Of a DNA stretch of 64,000 nucleotides, positions 1 through 9,914 are shown in pieces. Both the position numbers and the translations under genes were made by a program. Numbering within the stretch: the stretch's first letter is position 1; each line of letters begins with the position of its first letter. The stretch is taken from positions 992,001 through 1,056,000 of the forward strand of contig NZ_SJJZ01000001.1 of NCBI RefSeq assembly GCF_004331345.1. Direction: 5' to 3'. Source of the DNA: Kribbella soli (GTDB lineage: Bacteria > Actinomycetota > Actinomycetes > Propionibacteriales > Kribbellaceae). A model generated the notes under the pieces. That model saw nothing but the letters and a program-made list of their open reading frames with translations, made no database searches and was not told where the DNA came from.

Positions 1-492
1 GACGGCGACCTGCTCAACGTGGACTGCGGCGCCTCCATCGACGGGTGGTGCGCGGACTCGGCGATCAGCTTCTGCGTCGGCACGCCGCGGGCCGAGGACC
101 TGGAGCTGATCGCGACGACCGAAGAGGCTCTCGCCGCGGGGATCGCGGCCGCTGTCGAGGGCCACCGGATCGGCGACATCGGCGCCGCCATCGGCGAGGT
201 CGGGAACCGCGCCGGCGTCGGCACCAACCTGGACTTCGGCGGCCACGGCGTCGGCCGCCGCATGCACGAGGAGCCGCACATCCCCAACGGCGGCCGCCCC
301 GGCCGGGGCCTCAAACTCCGCGCCGGCCACGTCTTCGCGATCGAGCCCTGGTTCTGGTCCGGTCCTGGATCCACCTACAGCATCGACGAAGACGGCTGGA
401 CCCTCCGCTCCGCCGACCGAACCCGCGGCGCCCACGCCGAACACACCGTAGCCATCACCCCCGAAGGCCCCCAGATCCTCACCCTGCCGTAG
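1..492 (+). CDS. map: Type I methionine aminopeptidase, C-terminal part (5' end outside window)
   Basis: Removes the initiator methionine from nascent proteins in the cytoplasm, using two metal ions. The reading frame is already open at base 1, so the N-terminus lies outside the window. The visible part carries the whole metal site of the family: the Asp of VDCG, the Asp of ADSA, the His of GHGVG, the Glu of AIEPW and the Glu of AEHT, in the correct order. Actinobacteria usually hold more than one map gene, so this may be the secondary copy rather than the one of the secY-adk operon, whose neighbours are absent. The next gene is convergent. Confidence 0.9.
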   Translation, partial: DGDLLNVDCGASIDGWCADSAISFCVGTPRAEDLELIATTEEALAAGIAAAVEGHRIGDIGAAIGEVGNRAGVGTNLDFGGHGVGRRMHEEPHIPNGGRPGRGLKLRAGHVFAIEPWFWSGPGSTYSIDEDGWTLRSADRTRGAHAEHTVAITPEGPQILTLP

Positions 493-770
493 TCGAACTC
501 GGGGATCGGGAACACTGGCCGAGCGGACTCTCCCGCACCGCAGCACATAGGGATCCGGGGAGTCCTACCCACCTGAAACGGCCAGCAGAAGTCCCCAAAC
601 CAACGGCCGGCCGGCGCTACGATCACCGCGGCCATCGGCCCTCCCCAGATCTGGCGCCGGACACTATGGTTCGCTCATGGAAGAGGAACCTCTGAGCATG
701 ACCTCACGCCGGAAACCTCCGCGACGAGACTTCATGAGCCGAGCGCGGATTCGCGCCATGACGGCGTGGG

Positions 771-1787
771 TCAGAAGAGGGCTTCTTGGGTGGGCTCAGG
801 GCGGTGCATGCCGTTGATGGGGGCTGGGCGGTGGGTGGAGCCTCGGGCGAAGCCGTGTTTGGCCAGTAGTGGGCGGAGTTTTTGGTCGAAGGCCTTGCGG
901 TAGCTCGGGGACGCGTTGGAGCCGTGGGCATACAGGGAGTTGTAGCGGCTGACGAGGTCCGGGTGGTCGTGGGCGAGCCATTGCATGAACCACTCCTTGA
1001 CGCCGGGGCGTAGGTGGAGGAGCAGCGGGGTTACACCGGTGGCGCCGGCCGCGGACAGTTGGGCCAGGAGATCGTCCAACTCATCCGTCGAGTCGGTGAG
1101 CCAGGGAAGGACGGGGGCGACCATGACGCCGCACGGGAGGTCGGCGTTGCGGACGGCTCGGATCAGGTCGAGGCGGCCGCGGATCGAGGGGACGCCGGGC
1201 TCGAGGCGACGTCGGAGTGCTTCGTCGCCCAGGGCGAGGGAGAGGCCGATGCCGACGGAGACCTCGGTGGAGGCCTCGGAGAGCAGGGACAGGTCGCGGC
1301 GGAGCAGGGTGCCCTTGGTGAGGATGGACAGTGGCGTGCCCGAGCCGGCCAGGGCCTCGATGATGCCGGGCATCAGGCGATAGCGACCCTCGGCGCGCTG
1401 GTACGGGTCCGTGTTGGTGCCCAGGGCAACTTGTTCGTGGCGCCAGGACGGGCGGGCCAGCTCGCGACGCAGGACGTCGGCCACGTTGGTCTTCACGACG
1501 ATCTGCTGGTCGAAGTCCCGGCCGGCGTCGAGTTCGAGGTACTGGTGGGTGGGTCGGGCGAAGCAGTACCGGCAGGCGTGCGAACACCCGCGGTACGGGT
1601 TGACGGTCCAGTTGAACGGCAGCGCCGTACCGGGCACGGAGTTCAGCGCCGACCGCGCCAGCACCTCGTGGAACGTGATGCCCTGGAACTCCGGCGTCGT
1701 CACCGACCGGACCAGCCCCGCGATCGACCCGAGCCCCGGCAACGTCCCCGGAGTCTCGGCGTCAACCCGCTGACCGGCCCACCTCAT
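771..1787 (-). CDS. Rv2578c-type radical SAM protein
   Basis: A 338-residue radical SAM protein of the family annotated as Rv2578c-like, distantly similar to spore photoproduct lyase. The CxxxCxxC cluster site is C68, C72 and C75 in the stretch YRGCSHACRYCF, and would bind the [4Fe-4S] cluster that cleaves S-adenosylmethionine. The N-terminus MRWAGQ matches the usual beginning of the family, so this ATG is probably right. The substrate is unknown. No partner gene is adjacent: the DinB-fold gene upstream is on the same strand but separated by a short gap. Confidence 0.85.
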   Translation of the reverse strand: MRWAGQRVDAETPGTLPGLGSIAGLVRSVTTPEFQGITFHEVLARSALNSVPGTALPFNWTVNPYRGCSHACRYCFARPTHQYLELDAGRDFDQQIVVKTNVADVLRRELARPSWRHEQVALGTNTDPYQRAEGRYRLMPGIIEALAGSGTPLSILTKGTLLRRDLSLLSEASTEVSVGIGLSLALGDEALRRRLEPGVPSIRGRLDLIRAVRNADLPCGVMVAPVLPWLTDSTDELDDLLAQLSAAGATGVTPLLLHLRPGVKEWFMQWLAHDHPDLVSRYNSLYAHGSNASPSYRKAFDQKLRPLLAKHGFARGSTHRPAPINGMHRPEPTQEALF

Positions 1788-1819
1788 GCATCATAGTCGA
1801 ACACATGTTCCCGTGACCG

Positions 1820-2386
1820 TCAAACGGCGGCGGCCCGCGCAGCCTCCTCGACACGCGCGCGGTACGCCGCCCACCACTCCGCGTCCTGCTCGGGGAGGTT
1901 CGAGTTGGTCGGCCTCATGCCGGCGGCGCCGTCCAGTTGTTCGCGGAGGATGTCGGCGTGGCCGGCGTGGCGGTTGGTTTCGGCGAGGACGTGGACGAGG
2001 ATGCCGTGCAGCGTCACCGACGGGTTGCGCCACCACGGCACCTGGCCCGGCGCGTCCAGGTCGAGCGCCTCGATCGTCGCATCCGCGTGCGCGCACGCCC
2101 GCAGGTAGCGGTCGACGATCTCGGCGCGCGTCTCGTCGGCGGTCGCCCACATCTCGACGTTCGGCTCGGCGTCGTCGTCCCACCACGGCAACTCTTCGGC
2201 GAACGGCCGGTCGAAGGTCTTCCCGAAGTACCAGGCCTCGACGATCGACAGGTGCTTGACCAGGCCGAGGAGGTTGGTCCCGCTCGGCGTCAGCGGCCGG
2301 CGGACGTCGTACTCGCCGAGCCCGTCGAGCTTCCAGACCATCGCCTCGCGGGCCTCGCGGAGGTAGTCGTGCAGTTTTTCCTTCAC
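1820..2386 (-). CDS. DinB-superfamily (DUF664) metal-binding protein
   Basis: A four-helix DinB/DUF664 protein of 188 residues starting at GTG. The likely metal-binding histidines are H45 (KHLSIVE) and H140/H143 in the NRHAGH stretch, the pattern of this family. Family members include thiol-dependent (mycothiol or bacillithiol) transferases, but most actinobacterial DUF664 proteins have no assigned reaction. Tryptophan-rich segments (ELPWWDDD, VPWWRNP) flank the helices. It lies 17 bases downstream of the next gene upstream (the NmrA-like reductase, same strand), so the two may be co-transcribed. A specific function cannot be inferred. Confidence 0.8.
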   Translation of the reverse strand: MKEKLHDYLREAREAMVWKLDGLGEYDVRRPLTPSGTNLLGLVKHLSIVEAWYFGKTFDRPFAEELPWWDDDAEPNVEMWATADETRAEIVDRYLRACAHADATIEALDLDAPGQVPWWRNPSVTLHGILVHVLAETNRHAGHADILREQLDGAAGMRPTNSNLPEQDAEWWAAYRARVEEAARAAAV

Positions 2387-2402
2387 AACCGCGAATCATG
2401 CC

Positions 2403-3236
2403 TCAGCCGAAGACCGCCGCGTTGGCACGGGCCCACTCGCGGTACGTCGTACCCGGGCGGCCGGTGAGGTCGAACACCGCCGGCTCCGGCTTCATCGGAT
2501 GTTCGGCCATCATCCGGAAACCGTCCAGCAGCCACTGCGCCGTTTCGCGACCGATCACCGGCGCCAGCCCCTCGACGTACTCGTCCGGCGTCAGCTCCTC
2601 GAACCGCACTTCTCGTCCGAGCACCTCCGAGATACAGGCGACCTGCTCCGGCGGCGTGATCCCCTCGGGTCCGCTCATGGTGATCTTCTGCCCGCCGTAC
2701 TCCTCGGACAGCAGCACCACCCGCGCCACCGCCGCGATGTCGGCGAGGTCGATCGGCGTCTGCACCGCGTCGCCGTACGGCGCTCGCACGACCCCGTCGG
2801 CCTTGATCGACGGAGCCCAGTCGAGCGTGTTGTTCATGAACTGCCCCGGCCGCAGGAACGTCCAGTCGAAGCCGCCCGCCTCGATCGCCCGCTCGATCCG
2901 GTAGTAGTGCCAGGTCGACGGATCCCCTTGCGCCTCGTAGTCCGCAGGCTCCCCCGACAGTACGACGACCCGCCGCACGCCGGCGTCCCGCGCACAGCGG
3001 ACGAAGTCGTCGACGTACGCCGGAAGCGGCGCAAGGTACACGGTGTCGACGCCGGCGAGCGCCGCGGGCAGCGTCTCCGGCTTGCCGAGGTACCCGCGCG
3101 CGACCTCCACACCCTCCGGCAGCGCGGCCCGGGCCGTCTTGTTCGTCAGCGCCCGCACCGGCGCACCCGCCGCCACCAACTCGTCGACCAGCAGGCGGCC
3201 GACACTCGCGGTCGCACCCGTCACCAGGATCGTCAT
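2403..3236 (-). CDS. NmrA-like NAD(P)-binding oxidoreductase
   Basis: A 277-residue atypical short-chain dehydrogenase/NmrA-family protein. It begins MTILVTGATASVG, a Rossmann dinucleotide-binding motif, and continues with the PEGVEVARGYL and GVDTVYLAPL segments typical of NmrA/QOR2-like quinone reductases. The reading frame is open further upstream, but the ATG used here is preceded by a good ribosome site (GAAGGGAG) and matches the family start; the longer version would run across the divergent regulator. It is transcribed away from a TetR regulator with a palindrome in the shared promoter, so that regulator probably controls it. Likely substrates are quinones or aldehydes, by family inference only. 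Confidence 0.87.
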   Translation of the reverse strand: MTILVTGATASVGRLLVDELVAAGAPVRALTNKTARAALPEGVEVARGYLGKPETLPAALAGVDTVYLAPLPAYVDDFVRCARDAGVRRVVVLSGEPADYEAQGDPSTWHYYRIERAIEAGGFDWTFLRPGQFMNNTLDWAPSIKADGVVRAPYGDAVQTPIDLADIAAVARVVLLSEEYGGQKITMSGPEGITPPEQVACISEVLGREVRFEELTPDEYVEGLAPVIGRETAQWLLDGFRMMAEHPMKPEPAVFDLTGRPGTTYREWARANAAVFG

Positions 3237-3255
3237 CTCGCTCCCTTCTCTACCT

Positions 3256-3282
3256 GAATTCCCGTAGGGTATACGAGAATTC
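3256..3282. promoter_or_regulatory. Candidate operator for the TetR regulator (27-bp palindrome)
   Basis: An imperfect palindrome in the 70-bp divergent intergenic region. GAATTC at each end and CGTA/TACG inside are inverted about base 3269, with 10 of 13 base pairs matching. It lies just upstream of a TATCGT box that precedes the TetR start by 7 nt, and about 20 bp before the reductase start, so a bound dimer could block both promoters. Assignment to the adjacent regulator is inferred from position. Confidence 0.6.
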
Positions 3283-3306
3283 AAGGAAGCGCCTATCGTT
3301 GGCCCC

Positions 3307-4098
3307 GTGAGCGAGCGGCGGAGTGGCGAGGGGCAGCCGGACAAGACGCTGGCGTTGTTGTGGCGCAACCACCGCCAGCCGACCGCTGCCGAACCCGTCG
3401 ACGGGGTGGCGAGAAAGCGCGGCGCCGGCCGTCGGCCGTCGCTGAACGTGGACGACGTCGTCCAGGCAGGCATCCAGCTCGCCGACGACAAGGGGCTGGC
3501 GGCCGCGTCGATGGGAGGACTCGCGAAGGAGCTCGGCGTCGGCACGATGACGCTGTACACGTACGTGCCGTCGAAGGAAGAGCTGCTCGACCTGATGGTC
3601 GACCAGGTGCTCGGCGAGCGGGAGCTCCCCGGCCCGGGTGAGCCGCGACCGGAGGACTGGCGGGAGCAGGTCGAGCTCTACTCCCAGCAGACCCGTGCGA
3701 TGTTCCAGCGGCACCTGTGGTTGTCACAGGTCTCGACGATCCGCCCGCCGGTCGGACCGGGCATGTTGGCGGGTCGCGAGTACCTCCTGTCCGCGTTACT
3801 CGGTCTCGGACTCGGAGCGCTCGAGACGAACACCGCTGCGCTCGCAATCACGACGTACGTCGACTCGGCGGCGAGCCTCGAGGCGGAGAGCCAACTGGTC
3901 GAGCGCGCGACCGGTCAGACCAACGACGCCTGGTGGTACGAGCGGAACGAGCTGTGGGAGACGTACTTCGACGTCGACCGGCACCCCGCGATGACCACGA
4001 TCTGGCACGCGGACGGCTACCAGTCGTCCACCCGCGAAGCCGCCGCCGACTCCTACCGCTACGGCCTGGACCGCCTCCTCGACGGCATCCAGCCCTAG
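3307..4098 (+). CDS. TetR/AcrR-family transcriptional regulator
   Basis: 263 residues with a helix-turn-helix at about residues 47-95 (ASMGGLAKELGVGTMTLYTYV) after a 40-residue basic N-terminal extension, and a C-terminal TetR_C-type ligand domain. The extension (MSERRSGEGQPDKTLALLWR) is typical of the tetracycline-repressor-like subgroup. The GTG start is preceded by TATCGT at a 7-nt distance and no ribosome site, so the transcript is probably leaderless. It is divergent from the NmrA-like reductase and probably represses it and itself. Its TAG stop shares the bases CTAG with the stop of the convergent ArsR-type gene. Confidence 0.88.
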   Translation: MSERRSGEGQPDKTLALLWRNHRQPTAAEPVDGVARKRGAGRRPSLNVDDVVQAGIQLADDKGLAAASMGGLAKELGVGTMTLYTYVPSKEELLDLMVDQVLGERELPGPGEPRPEDWREQVELYSQQTRAMFQRHLWLSQVSTIRPPVGPGMLAGREYLLSALLGLGLGALETNTAALAITTYVDSAASLEAESQLVERATGQTNDAWWYERNELWETYFDVDRHPAMTTIWHADGYQSSTREAAADSYRYGLDRLLDGIQP

Positions 4099-5078
4099 CT
4101 CCGGGCGCCGGTGAGTACGTCGGCGCCGACCGGGTTGAGCATGTGCCGCACCGAACTGCCGATGCGATGCGTCGTCACCAGGCCGGTGTTGTGCAGGATC
4201 CGGGCGTGCTCGCTGGCCGAGGCCAGTGAGATCCCGGCCCGGGCCGCCAGTTCGCTGGTCGAGCACGCACCACTCGAGATGCTCTTCAGCACCCGCGCCC
4301 TGGTCTTCCCGAGCAGGTCGGCCACGGCGCGATCGCGGTCCGCACGGCGTACGACGGCCTCGGGCCGGCCGGCGTGCCGCACGGGGTACACCAGCACCGG
4401 TGGCAGCGCGGGATCGAGCAGCATCATCGGGTACTTCCAGCAGAAGAACGACGGCACCAGTCGCAGCCCCCGGCCGTTCAGGTGCAGATCCCGGTCGATG
4501 TGCGGCATGTCGACCGACAGCACCGGCGCCTCCCAGCGCAGCGTCCGGTGCAGCTGCGGTATCAGCGACTCGAACCCGTCGTTGGCGACCGTGTCGTTGT
4601 GCTTGGCAACGGTCGACTCGATCGCCGGCGTGATCATCGGCATCTGCGGCGCGATCTTGGTCCGGTGGAACGACCGCAGCCCGTGCACCAGCCGGGTCAT
4701 CACGCCGTTCTCACCGGCCGCGAGCCGCCGGCTCCAGGCGGGCAGCCGGACGCTGTCCGACAATCTGCCCAACTCGGATCTCAGCTGACCGGGCGGTGTG
4801 GCGGCGACCGCCGCCAGTCCCGCCTTGAGTCCCTGACCCGCGGCGCGCGGTGTCAGGAAATCCGGTGAATAGCCGACCGGCGGCGCCAGCGCGAGCAGCT
4901 CCTGCTCCAGCGCGCTCAGCCGGGCCCTCGCCCGCTCCCGCCAGGTGCCGAACGTCTCCGGCTCGTCATCGGTCTGCAGGACGTGGAGCCCCAGCAGGAC
5001 CTCCCACAACGGATCGGGCTCCTGCGCGATCGTCGTCCTCGCCAGATCCGCACACTCGAAATGAACGCGGAACACCAC
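4095..5078 (-). CDS. ArsR-type winged-helix regulator with long N-terminal domain
   Basis: 327 residues. The C-terminal 75 residues form an ArsR-like winged helix (STSELAARAGISLASASEHA, then the wing around THRIGSSVRH). The roughly 240 preceding residues form an uncharacterised domain found in actinobacterial ArsR proteins of this length, possibly ligand-binding. No metal-binding cysteine motif of classical ArsR/SmtB proteins is visible, so metal sensing is unlikely. The GTG start follows a clear GGGGGAGGAG ribosome site. Its target is unknown; the neighbouring guaA is downstream on the same strand, 88 bases away. Confidence 0.85.
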   Translation of the reverse strand: MVFRVHFECADLARTTIAQEPDPLWEVLLGLHVLQTDDEPETFGTWRERARARLSALEQELLALAPPVGYSPDFLTPRAAGQGLKAGLAAVAATPPGQLRSELGRLSDSVRLPAWSRRLAAGENGVMTRLVHGLRSFHRTKIAPQMPMITPAIESTVAKHNDTVANDGFESLIPQLHRTLRWEAPVLSVDMPHIDRDLHLNGRGLRLVPSFFCWKYPMMLLDPALPPVLVYPVRHAGRPEAVVRRADRDRAVADLLGKTRARVLKSISSGACSTSELAARAGISLASASEHARILHNTGLVTTHRIGSSVRHMLNPVGADVLTGARS

Positions 5079-5166
5079 GGTCTCCTCCCCCGAGGAAAGT
5101 CACCCGCCGTGGTCAACGGGCAACATAAAGACCGTAACAGCGGTCCGGGTCACCCACCGTGACGTA

Positions 5167-6717
5167 TTACTCCCACTCGATGGTGCCCGGGGGCTTGCTG
5201 GTGACGTCGAGGGTGACGCGGTTGATCTCGTCGACCTCGTTGGTGATCCGGGTCGAGATGCGCTCGATCACGTCGTACGGCAGGCGGGCCCAGTCGGCGG
5301 TCATCGCGTCCTCGCTGGTGACGGGGCGCAGTACGACGGGGTGGCCGTACGTGCGGCCGTCACCCTGGACACCGACCGACCGTACGTCGGCCAGCAGGAC
5401 CACCGGGAACTGCCAGATGTCGCGGTCGAGACCAGCCGCGGTGAGCTCGGTGCGGGCGATCAGGTCCGCGGCGCGCAGGATGTCCAGCCGCTCGCGGGTG
5501 ACCTCGCCGATGATCCGGATGCTCAGGCCGGGGCCCGGGAACGGGTGCCGGTAGACCATCGTCTCCGGCAGGCCGAGCGCCAGGCCGAGCTCGCGGACCT
5601 CGTCCTTGAACAGCGTCCGCAGCGGCTCGATCAGGCTGAACTGCAGGTCGTCGGGCAGCCCGCCGACGTTGTGGTGCGACTTGATGTTCGCGGTGCCGGC
5701 ACCGCCGCCGGACTCGACGACGTCCGGGTACAGCGTGCCCTGGACCAGGAACTCGATGTGCCGCTCGGCGTCCACCTTGCGCGCGGTCGCCTCGAAGGTC
5801 CGGATGAACTCGCGGCCGACGATCTTGCGCTTCTGCTCCGGGTCGGTCACCCCGGCCAGCGCGGTCAGGAACTGCTCCTCGGCGTCGATCGCCTCGAGCC
5901 GGATCCCGATCGCGGCGACGAAGTCCTTCTCGATCTGCTCCGACTCGCCGGCCCGCTGCAGACCGTGGTCGACGTACACGCAGGTCAACTGGTCGCCGAT
6001 CGCCTTGTGCACCAGGGCCGCCGCGACCGCCGAGTCGACACCGCCGGACAGCGCGCACAGCACCTGCTTATCGCCGACCTGCTCGCGGATCAGCGCGACC
6101 TGCTCCTCGACGACGTTGGTCGTGGTCCAGTCACCCTTGCAGCCGGCGATCTCGTACAGGAAGTGCTCGAGGACGGCCTGCCCGGCCTGCGAGTGCAGGA
6201 CCTCCGGGTGCCACTGCACGCCGGCGAACTTCCGGTCCAGATCCTCGAACGCCGCCACCGGCGCACCCTCGGACGCCGCGAGTACGGCGAATCCGGCGGG
6301 CGGCGCGTGCACCGCGTCACCGTGGGACATCCACACGTTCAGGTCTTCGGGTACGTCGGCGAGCAGGGTCCCCGCCTCGCTCACGGTGACCGGCGTCCGG
6401 CCGAACTCGCGCAGTCCGGTACGCCGGACCTCGCCGCCGAGCGTCTGCGCCATCGCCTGGAAGCCGTAGCAGATCCCGAACGCCGGTACGCCGGCCTCGA
6501 ACAGCCCGGAGTCGACCCGCGGCGCGCCCTCGGCGTACACCGACTGCGGGCCGCCGGACAGGATGATCGCCTTCGGCCCCTTCGCCAGCATCTCCTCGAC
6601 CGGCATCGAGTGCGGCACGATCTCGGAGTACACCTTCGCCTCGCGCACGCGGCGCGCGATCAACTGCGCATATTGCGCCCCGAAATCGACGACCAGGACC
6701 AACTCATGCTCTGCCAC
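5167..6717 (-). CDS. guaA: GMP synthase (glutamine-hydrolysing)
   Basis: Converts XMP, ATP and glutamine to GMP, the last step of GMP synthesis after GuaB. The N-terminal glutamine amidotransferase domain has the nucleophile Cys in FGICYGF and the His of VQWHPE. The ATP pyrophosphatase domain has the P-loop [13 protein letters not shown], and the dimerisation domain ends in KPPGTIEWE. The GTG start gives 516 residues, a normal length. It lies 9 bases after the stop of a small upstream ORF and has no obvious ribosome site; a TAGGCT box sits 6 nt before the start, so leaderless or coupled translation is possible. guaB and guaB3 lie 14 kb away on the same strand. Confidence 0.97.
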   Translation of the reverse strand: MAEHELVLVVDFGAQYAQLIARRVREAKVYSEIVPHSMPVEEMLAKGPKAIILSGGPQSVYAEGAPRVDSGLFEAGVPAFGICYGFQAMAQTLGGEVRRTGLREFGRTPVTVSEAGTLLADVPEDLNVWMSHGDAVHAPPAGFAVLAASEGAPVAAFEDLDRKFAGVQWHPEVLHSQAGQAVLEHFLYEIAGCKGDWTTTNVVEEQVALIREQVGDKQVLCALSGGVDSAVAAALVHKAIGDQLTCVYVDHGLQRAGESEQIEKDFVAAIGIRLEAIDAEEQFLTALAGVTDPEQKRKIVGREFIRTFEATARKVDAERHIEFLVQGTLYPDVVESGGGAGTANIKSHHNVGGLPDDLQFSLIEPLRTLFKDEVRELGLALGLPETMVYRHPFPGPGLSIRIIGEVTRERLDILRAADLIARTELTAAGLDRDIWQFPVVLLADVRSVGVQGDGRTYGHPVVLRPVTSEDAMTADWARLPYDVIERISTRITNEVDEINRVTLDVTSKPPGTIEWE

Positions 6718-6726
6718 GCGCAAAGC

Positions 6727-6924
6727 CTATCGGTGCAGGTCAGCAGGGCTGTAATCCGCGGCTCGGGCAGTCACCGGCAGCACCTCGTTGGTGACCTCCA
6801 ACCCCGGAAACCGCCGCCGCATAGCAGCCTCGTACCGAGCCGCCCCCGCCTGCTCGCCGATGTAGTCAGAGATCAAATGCACACCGAACCACAGCCGCAC
6901 ACGACATCGAGTCGGAAAGCTCAC
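6727..6924 (-). CDS. Small hypothetical protein upstream of guaA
   Basis: A 65-residue ORF with GTG start whose stop lies 9 bases before the guaA start, so it could be the first gene of the guaA transcript. The sequence (RLWFGVHLISDYIGEQAGAA and RRRFPGLEV) reads like a genuine small globular protein with a plausible helix, not like out-of-frame translation of a GC-rich strand. I recognise no family. It shows no signal peptide, cysteine motif or transmembrane segment. No strong ribosome site precedes it. It remains possible that the ORF is fortuitous. Confidence 0.45.
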   Translation of the reverse strand: MSFPTRCRVRLWFGVHLISDYIGEQAGAARYEAAMRRRFPGLEVTNEVLPVTARAADYSPADLHR

Positions 6925-7087
6925 AACCCGGACGCTAGCGACGCTAGTTGTCCACTGTGTTACCGATAGTTACAACCCGAAGACGAGCTCCGCAGGCATG
7001 CTGAGGGCCCGTCGCGGTGGGAAAGAAAACATCGCTGGATGACGAATGGTTTCCCCGCTCACTCGGTCGATCAAGGCGAGCAGCAAA

Positions 7088-8139
7088 TCAAACCGCCTTG
7101 GGACGCGAAGCCACCACCAACTGCGCCGGGGCGCGGAACGAGAGCAGGTCGATCGTCTGCGGGTGCTCGACTAGCTGTACTCCGCGGAGCAGCTCGCGGG
7201 TGCAGTCCAGGGCGACTTGGGTTTCCATTCGGGCTAGGGCGGCGCCGAGGCAGCGGTGGATGCCTATGCCGAATGCGAGGTCGGCTGGGCCGCCGTGGCC
7301 GCTCAGGCCGAGCAGGACGGGTGCGCCGGCTGGCAGCTCCACGTCGGCCAGGGTCGTCGGCTCGGCGGTGATGCGGCGCCAGGTGGGAACCGACGACGCC
7401 TCCTGGAGAACCTGATCCACCGTCGTACCGGGATCTTCCAGGCAACGCTGGAAGGCGGTGGAGATGAGTTGGGTCGTGGTCTCCTGGCCGGCGATCAGCA
7501 GGAAGTAGCCGACCGCGCACACCTCTTCATCGGTCAGCCCCAGACCGACCAGCACACCGAACAGATCGTCACCCGGCGCCTTCCGGGCGGCCGTCGTCCG
7601 CGCGCGCAACCAGGCGTAGAACTCGGCCGCGCTGTGCGCCAGCTCCAGCTGCCGGTCCTCATCGGGCCAACCCCAGAACAGTTCCAGCGAGTCCAGGCTC
7701 CAAGCCTTCAGTGCAGGTACGTCGACATCCGTCAGGCCGAGCAGGTGCAGTACGACGAGCGCCGGCGGCTCCGCGGCGATCGCCTGCACCAGATCGACCT
7801 GTTGACCATCAGCAAGGGCTCTCAAAGCAGCCGTGACACGGACGGTGTTGAGCTCCCGGGTCAGCGGTTCGGCGGCGGCGACGCGGGCGGGGCTGAAGAA
7901 GCGAGCGACGGCGGCACGGATCGGGCGGTGCGACTCCCCCGCGTTGTTCGCGAGGGTCGGCGGCAGCGCGAAGCCGACGCCGGACAGAACACGGAGCGCC
8001 TTCACAGACAGCGGCGTGTGAGCGAGTACGGCGTTGTCCGGGCGGAACGTCTGCGGGTCGAGCAGCACCTCACGCGCCAGCGCCGGGTCGTCGACGACCC
8101 AGTACCCGAGCGTCTCGTCGTACCTGGCCGGGCAGCCGG

Positions 8140-8143
<4 letters not shown>
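7088..8143 (-). CDS. Atypical cytochrome P450 at the end of the biotin operon
   Basis: A class I bacterial P450. The heme-binding loop FGIGIHRCLG with its Cys ligand and the I-helix LLIAGQETTTQ are intact. Two things are odd. The K-helix ExxR salt-bridge motif reads EASS, so the Arg is missing. The protein has about 351 residues against about 400 usual, because the N-terminal helices before ARYDETLGYWVV are short. The GTG start overlaps the bioD stop as GTGA; an ATG three codons upstream is an alternative. Coupling to bioAFD suggests a role in supplying the pimelate moiety, as for Bacillus BioI, which is also a P450. That role is an inference, and the sequence is not clearly a BioI orthologue. 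Confidence 0.85.
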
Positions 8144-8792
<649 letters not shown>

Positions 8793-8796
<4 letters not shown>

Positions 8797-9914
8797 GAGA
8801 CCGCTCCGATCGCGTCGACGACGACAGCACACGCCCGATCGAGATCGGCGGCGGACAACCCGGCGTGCGCGGTGAGCCGCAGCCGGGAGATGCCGTCCGG
8901 GACGGACGGCGGCCGGAAACTTCCCACCCGTACGCCGTTCCGCAGGCACAACTCGGCCGCACGCACGGTCTCGCGCGGACCCGGCATCGGGACGGAGACG
9001 ACCGCACCACGCGACGGCGGCACCTCGCAGGCAGCCGCCAGCCGCGCCGCGGCCGCATGGATCGCCGCGGGACGGTCAGGCTCGACCTGCAGAACCTCAA
9101 GCGCAGCAAGGGCCGCCGCACAGGCCGCCGGATTCAGACCGGTGTCGTAGATGAACGGACGTGCCCGGTTGACGAGGTGCTCGCGGAGCACCGACGGCCC
9201 CAGCACGACCCCGCCTTGGGAGGCCAGGGACTTGGACAATGTCATGGTGACGACGACGTGCTCGAGCCCGGCGAGACCCGCCGCATGCACAGAACCATGA
9301 CCGTTGCCGCTGACTCCCAACCCGTGTGCCTCGTCGACCAGCAGTACGGCGTTGTGCGCGCGGGCGACCGCGGCCAGTTCGAGCAGCGGCGCCTCGTCGC
9401 TGAGCACGCTGAACACTGACTCGGTCATCACCACCGCATGCGGTTCATTGCGCTCGGCAAGTACCTTCTCGACGGCGTCGACGTCGTTGTGCGGGACGAT
9501 CTCGACCCGGGACCGCGCCAGGCGGCCGGCGTCCACCAGCGAGGCGTGCACATGTTCGTCGGAGACCAGCAAGGTTCCCGGTCCGCCGAGGGCGGTGACG
9601 ACACCGAGGTTGGCGAGGTACCCGGACGAGAACACGAGCGCGGACTCCTGCCCCGCGTACGCCGCCAGCGCGGATTCGAGCTCCTCGTGAAGTTCCGTCG
9701 TACCGGTGACGAGGCGGGACGCGGTGGCGCCTGTGCCCCAGGTGCGTACGGCGTCGGCGGCGGCCGTCACCACCCGCGGATCGCGCGCGAGACCGAGGTA
9801 GTCGTTGCCCGCGAGGTCGATCAGGCCACCGTCCGCGGCCCGGGCAACGAGCCGTCGGGTCAGGCCCCGGGCCTCGAGCGCGGCCGCCTTTGGAGCCAGC
9901 CAGTCCTCCAGCAT
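8793..9914 (-). CDS. bioF: 8-amino-7-oxononanoate synthase
   Basis: PLP-dependent condensation of pimeloyl thioester with L-alanine. 373 residues of the alpha-oxoamine synthase fold: GNDYLGLA near residue 40, the VDEAHGLGVSG stretch with the PLP-contacting Asp and His, and the PLP-binding lysine in TMTLSKSLASQGG. The ATG start shares one base with the bioA stop (TGATG), and the stop overlaps bioD. An ATG further upstream would only extend into bioA. No dedicated pimeloyl-ACP synthesis genes (bioC, bioH) are seen in the window. Confidence 0.95.

Noticed and set aside
493-770. Possible small ORFs after the methionine aminopeptidase, including a 45-codon basic frame from 677
   Set aside because: Very arginine-rich and overlapping the opposite gene; no ribosome site or family resemblance. 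I see no other feature in this gap.
5341-6969. 542-codon plus-strand frame over guaA
   Set aside because: Antisense shadow of guaA; its Arg/His/Gln-rich composition is not protein-like.
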